Part shown: positions 14,252 through 17,615 of the stretch, in pieces | How the letters are laid out: the number at the start of each line of letters is the position of its first letter | How positions within the stretch are numbered: position 1 is the stretch's first letter | Assembly (NCBI GenBank): GCA_002118135.1 | Contig: BDIU01000543.1 | Span: 299-17,913 of the forward strand | Length of the DNA: 17,615 nt | Direction: 5' to 3' | Source of the DNA: Trebouxia sp. TZW2008 | Lineage: Eukaryota; Chlorophyta; Trebouxiophyceae; Trebouxiales; Trebouxiaceae | The notes under the pieces: model-generated | Told to the model about the DNA's origin: nothing | The model's database searches: none | Seen by the model: the letters and a program-made list of their open reading frames with translations, nothing else | Position numbers and translations under genes: made by a program

Positions 14252-16454
14252 TCACAACTCCCTGACACCACCACTGCCTAGCTGCTGCCTAGGTGCACTG
14301 CCAACAAAAGCCCCACGCAGCATGCTGCTGAAGTCGACAGGTTTGTTTGTTGCCTGTGTCTGCCCCCACTGCATGGCATTGGTGAGATTGTGCTGCTGCA
14401 TGGCCCGCATCTCGCGCTCCAGACGCAGCTGCTCCTGCATGCTCTCCATCTGCATCCTGAGCCTTTCTGTTTCCAGCCTCCTCTCGTACTCCTGCCTCAT
14501 CTTCTCGCTCTCCTCCTTCTGGCGAGCCAGCTCCTCCTGCAAGCGCTGCTGGACTCGGTCCACGTCATGTTGCTCCCAAGCTGCCTGTGCCAAGTGCTGC
14601 AAGCCATCCAAGCTCTGGTGGGACTGCGTGGGCCTGGACTGCGACTCTGTGTCTGTGTGCAGGCTTGGTACAGGCTGGGCCTCTGCCTGAGTCTCCTCCT
14701 GCTGGCTGGAGTGGCTTGAAGGCCGCTTGGTCTGTGAGCTGGATTCTTCTCTGCGCTGCCTGTCTTCCAGAGTGCCTATCAGCTGCTCTCCAGACTTCTT
14801 GAAGCATTATTGCGCTTGCAGAGTAGGGGTCAGCCACCCCTCTCACCAGGTTACCAGTGTACAAGCACACCCTCTTGCCAAGCATCTCTTTGTGCTCGAT
14901 CATGTGGCGAAAGGTGATATCGGGCCTGGGGAGAGGCTTGTTGCAGTGAGCCACTGGGCACACCCAGTGCTTGTCAGTGTCACCCTTTCTGTGGGCTGGC
15001 ACTGAACACATCACAACAACCCCTGGCTCTGCAACACATCAACATGTAAAGTGCAATGTAGAAACAGGCATACCAAGAGGAGACTTGCATCCATGTGCGC
15101 ACACCTGTGTGGCTGTCAATCCACTTCTGAACAGCTTTGTCATAGTTGTCCTTGTGCCTACTGTCTGCATACATCTTGGATGGGAAGGCCTCGGTCCTGT
15201 GAGGGTTCTGCTTCCTACCTGTCCTGCCAGGCTTAGGCTGGGCCTCTGGCAAGAAGTCTGAGCTGCACCTCTTGTACATCTTTGGGTACTCAAAGAGGCA
15301 CTACAGCAACGCACACACAGTCAGCCCAATGCCCCTTCACAACAACTTGGTCTAGCAGTGAACACTGGCCTGCTGAGCCATGGCAAACTCTTGCCGGGCC
15401 TTTGGGGTGTTGTCTCCCAGGCACTCGCACAGCTGGGTGTACAGCTGCTGCCGCTTGTCAGCAGGGGCTTGCCCAAAGAACAGCAGGGCAGCTTGTCTGT
15501 CAACGACCGGCCAGCGGTTATCGGCCTGGACCGACGACAGTTCGAAGTTGCTGAACCCGGCCTCGCGCACTTCCGCAACGAAGCTGCCGGAGGTCTCGAC
15601 TATGTAGCAGTTGGTGTCGCGCAGGCTTTCGCCGGGCCGCTGAGACAGAAACTGCTGCAGGCTACACAACAGGACCCGCCTGCCCTGCTTGAACTGCACA
15701 TAGTACAACCCCGTGCGGCTGTCAACCTGCACATCCATTCCCTCAAAGAACGATATATCCGGTTGGTCGCACATCTGTCGCTTTGTAGTGCAATGCGTGC
15801 AGGAGCAGTTCAGGCAGCCAGGAGAAAGCGCCAAAACCCCAGATGAGACAGCGAACATTTCTGGCAGTTGGCTCGTCTCTGCAGTGCCGAAACCCATACT
15901 CGCCATGCGGCAGAAAATAACGTCTACATATTCTGTCACTACCAAGGCGGTCTTCGTTCTGCGGCGCTTCATGATTTGGCATGACCGCACCTGCTCCCGC
16001 GACACCTGTCCGACAGTCGTGATGGTGCCCTGTGATGAAGTTGCCGTAGAAACCAACCTTAGCTTTTGGGTTTTGAAAGTCAGCCCTCAACAGACCCAGC
16101 AGGGTTTTCAGCAGCTGCCCCCCTTGAACGAGCCTGGGTGGCAAGCGGGTTACAAAGCACAATATGCAATATACATTTGGACGGTGAGAAGAGAAGTCAC
16201 GCCTGAAACTTCAGCACATAGCCATCCCATGTGGTGTCACCCTTAGCCACCCGTTGCTTGACATCATCAGGCAGCAGGGTGTCTCGCACTCTGACCCTAC
16301 CCTCCCAAAGTATGATATCAATCACAGCAGCTGTGTTAACACACTTAGCCTGCCCTATGACAGGGTATGGCTTGGCACGCTTTTGGGGGTCACTGAACCC
16401 GCAAAAAGGGTAACTCTCAAGGGGCATTTGTTTCAAGCATGATTTAATTTGCAT
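14252..16454 (-). CDS. Six-exon gene: cysteine cluster, C2H2 zinc finger and coiled coil
   Basis: Exons 16454-16201, 16133-16058, 16005-15370, 15300-15105, 15028-14847 and 14797-14252 join into one 629-residue frame with all phases consistent; introns are 67, 52, 69, 76 and 49 bp. Donors are GC|GTGACT, AAG|GTTGGT, CAG|GCCAGT (a GC donor; AGT|GTTCAC six bases on is the alternative), ACAG|GTGTGC and CTG|GTGAGA. Domains: an unknown N-terminal region (1-170); a cluster CLNCSCTHC at 174-182 plus C189; an unknown globular region (195-320); a classical C2H2 finger, C411, C416, H429, H433 (CX4CX12HX3H); a Ser/Gln-rich linker; a long charged coiled coil (about 525-582). TGTAA lies 27 bp past the stop. 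A nucleic-acid-binding, oligomeric protein is inferred. ATG 16427 is an alternative start. The weakest joins are introns 3 and 5. Confidence 0.65.
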
Positions 16455-16458
16455 GCAC

Positions 16459-16836
16459 TCATCCAATCACTTCATCTAGCAGATCGTCAATGCTACGCTC
16501 TTTCCTCTGAGGCAGGGCAACAGGCTCTGTCTTGTTGAGCTTCACTACCTCCACTGCTTTGGCTGTTGCAGTTGGCTTATCTTCCTCTGCAGTGCCCTCA
16601 CTCTCTTCCTGTTCCTCTGATACACCCTGCATGCTTTCAGCCTCCTCCAGCAGGTCTACCAAATAGTCAATCCGGTCCCAAAGCGTAGCCACAAACTCTA
16701 CATCTGACAGCCCTTGCAAGCCTTTTGTAAGTGCAGTGACGGCCTTGGCACCATCCTGACCCATGTCATCCAGCATTCTGGTTGCATCCCTGATGGCCAG
16801 CGTCCTGATGGCCAGGGCTCTTCTTTTTGGTGCCAT
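16459..16836 (-). CDS. Small charged helical protein, unknown
   Basis: 125 residues from ATG 16836 (MAPKRRALAIR, good AACCATGG context). A basic start with a tandem AIRTLAIRD (15-bp DNA repeat) leads into helices (DATRMLDDMG, TALTKGLQGLSDVEF, RIDYLVDLLEEAE), an acidic low-complexity middle (EEQEESEGTAEED), and a C-terminal helix SIDDLLDEVIG. The stop is only 4 bp before the start of the six-exon gene on the same strand. A 55-bp intron (GAA|GTGATT to TTGAG|AGT) would join the two genes in phase, so they may be one gene. Divergent from the gene at 16940, with a CCAAT sequence between. No family recognised. Confidence 0.6.
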   Translation of the reverse strand: MAPKRRALAIRTLAIRDATRMLDDMGQDGAKAVTALTKGLQGLSDVEFVATLWDRIDYLVDLLEEAESMQGVSEEQEESEGTAEEDKPTATAKAVEVVKLNKTEPVALPQRKERSIDDLLDEVIG

Positions 16837-16939
16837 GGTTGGCCAATCAGCATCCAGAGAGATTTTCTCCCCTGCTGAGCCGCACTTGCCAGCATTGATT
16901 GCGCTTGGTGCTTAGCTCATTTCTGTGTTACAAGAGATC

Positions 16940-17161
16940 ATGTACTGTTCAGGCTGCAGCTGCACCAACTGCGCGCTCAAGAGAGAAAGCGATCAGACTC
17001 GCCTGATGGCATTGAAGCTGCACAGCAGGCTGACAGCTGTGGAGGGTCTGCTGGATAAAGAGGACCCTACCAACTCTGAAACGGTCAAGAACCTGCATGA
17101 AGCGTGCACGTCACTGAAGAGCCACCTGGCTGTTGTGGCTGACAGATTAGAGCGCACATGA
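16940..17161 (+). CDS. Small protein with CxxCxCxxC motif and coiled coil, unknown
   Basis: 73 residues from ATG 16940. The N-terminus CSGCSCTNC (residues 3-11) has spacing C-x2-C-x-C-x2-C and shares CSCT with the cluster of the six-exon gene (CLNCSCTHC). A charged helix follows (LMALKLHSRLTAVEGLLDKE) and a second one (TVKNLHEACTSLKSHLAVVADRLER). It could bind zinc or another metal through the cysteines. Its stop codon is directly next to the stop codon of the minus gene at 17162, with no base between. No family recognised. Confidence 0.6.
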   Translation: MYCSGCSCTNCALKRESDQTRLMALKLHSRLTAVEGLLDKEDPTNSETVKNLHEACTSLKSHLAVVADRLERT

Positions 17162-17362
17162 CTAGAAATTGATTTGCATGAGAGCAGGGCCCCCGCTGGT
17201 CACAAACAGATAACTGATGAAGGCACAGGGAGGCAGCGCAGTCAGGAGCGCTCCAGCAGTCAGGGCACCGTTCTTTTTCTTGAGCTTGCCATAAGCTGCA
17301 AGCAGGCAGCCGACAAGCGTTGTTACCACTGCAGCCACAAACACTTGTTGCGAGGGTGACAT
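17162..17362 (-). CDS. Two-pass small membrane protein, unknown
   Basis: 66 residues from ATG 17362. Two hydrophobic helices, about residues 8-26 (VFVAAVVTTLVGCLLAAYG) and 33-54 (ALTAGALLTALPPCAFIS...), are joined by a short basic turn KLKKKNG, a hairpin topology with the loop likely on the cytosolic side. A TATAATA box lies 21-28 bp upstream. Small hairpin membrane proteins occur in many contexts (viral membrane proteins, holin-like proteins, organelle proteins); none is specifically matched. Confidence 0.65.
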   Translation of the reverse strand: MSPSQQVFVAAVVTTLVGCLLAAYGKLKKKNGALTAGALLTALPPCAFISYLFVTSGGPALMQINF

Positions 17363-17411
17363 CACTGCTGCTGGACAGATGTTATTATATGTTCAGAATT
17401 ATGAAGCAAGC
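17363..17411. promoter_or_regulatory. 49-bp divergent promoter with a central TATA-like core
   Basis: TATTATAT at 17383-17390 reads ATATAATA on the other strand and sits 21 bp from each of the two divergent start codons (17362 minus, 17412 plus). The whole intergenic space is 49 bp. Confidence 0.5.
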
Positions 17412-17582
17412 ATGCAAAGCGACAAGGCAGAGTGGTCATTCCAAGCCCTGACAAACATGCAGCTGGACAACTCACAACGCGTCACGCCCTCCACCACGCT
17501 GCAGCAGCTGACCTGGAAAGGCCTGCTTGCAGTCATGCCATCAGACCAAGCAGCCAAGCTGGACATGCCCAAGCTAACAGCT
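17412..17582 (+). CDS. N-terminal exon of an unknown protein (partial)
   Basis: About 57 residues from ATG 17412 (MQSDKAEWSFQALTNMQL, then TPSTTLQQLTWKGLLAVMP) before a long T-run. CTAAC at 17574-17578 followed by that T-run resembles a branch point and polypyrimidine tract, so the exon probably ends earlier at an unseen donor and the gene continues beyond the window. No family recognised. Confidence 0.5.
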
Positions 17583-17615
17583 TTTCTTTTTTTTTTTTTT
17601 TTTTTTTTTGGGGGG

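Noticed and set aside
15743..16162. A long minus-strand frame starting (L/M)CFVTRLPP that looked like a relative of the MCFATGFRP gene at 4747
   Set aside because: The start is TTG, not ATG. Its first codons lie in an intron of the six-exon gene, and only the piece 16133-16058 is used as exon 2. The resemblance is a few residues and probably chance.

Overview
The window looks like nuclear DNA of a green alga (chlorophyte). Three things point there. Spliceosomal GT-AG introns can be placed from the reading frames, most of them only 49-76 bp. TGTAA, the usual chlorophyte polyadenylation signal, lies 25-45 bp past several stop codons. A chromodomain Ty3/gypsy retrotransposon is present. No bacterial promoter, Shine-Dalgarno site, CRISPR array or rRNA was seen. 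The species cannot be named. The window ends in homopolymer tracts on both sides that resemble intron polypyrimidine tracts, so both edge genes are probably cut there.

Layout. 42-335 (-): N-terminal exon of an unknown protein. 647-1128 (-): weak, frame-broken coding region. 1419-2315 (-): Fic-domain protein, the only host gene assigned to a family with confidence. About 2390-3300: no supportable gene. 3311-5188: small genes and one truncated gene copy. 5189-9495 (-): a young Ty3/gypsy chromovirus with 209-bp LTRs differing at one base and a 5-bp target duplication GAAAG. 9496-17615: a dense block of small and mid-size genes of mostly unknown family on alternating strands.

The retrotransposon sits inside a gene whose two halves (9496-9706 and 4801-5188) match, side by side, an intact paralogue at 12272-12817. 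The element is itself damaged: a Gag-like N-terminus is fused in frame to the middle of reverse transcriptase, so the rest of Gag, the protease and the first part of RT are absent, and an in-frame TAG separates integrase from the chromodomain tail.

The block from 3300 onward is unusually compact. Convergent stop codons lie 0-65 bp apart or overlap, divergent starts lie about 40-200 bp apart, and interleaved TGTAA signals imply overlapping mRNA ends. Two genes could be assembled exon by exon: a two-exon gene (10725-12075) with a BRO-N-like N-terminus, and a six-exon gene (14252-16454) with a cysteine cluster, a C2H2 finger and a long coiled coil. Three divergent promoters share an 11-bp-spaced double GAAGCT element. 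A BRO-N-like protein, ORFan content and tight packing recall integrated large DNA viruses or other mobile blocks, but no capsid, polymerase, packaging ATPase or integrase was found outside the retrotransposon, so this stays a hypothesis.
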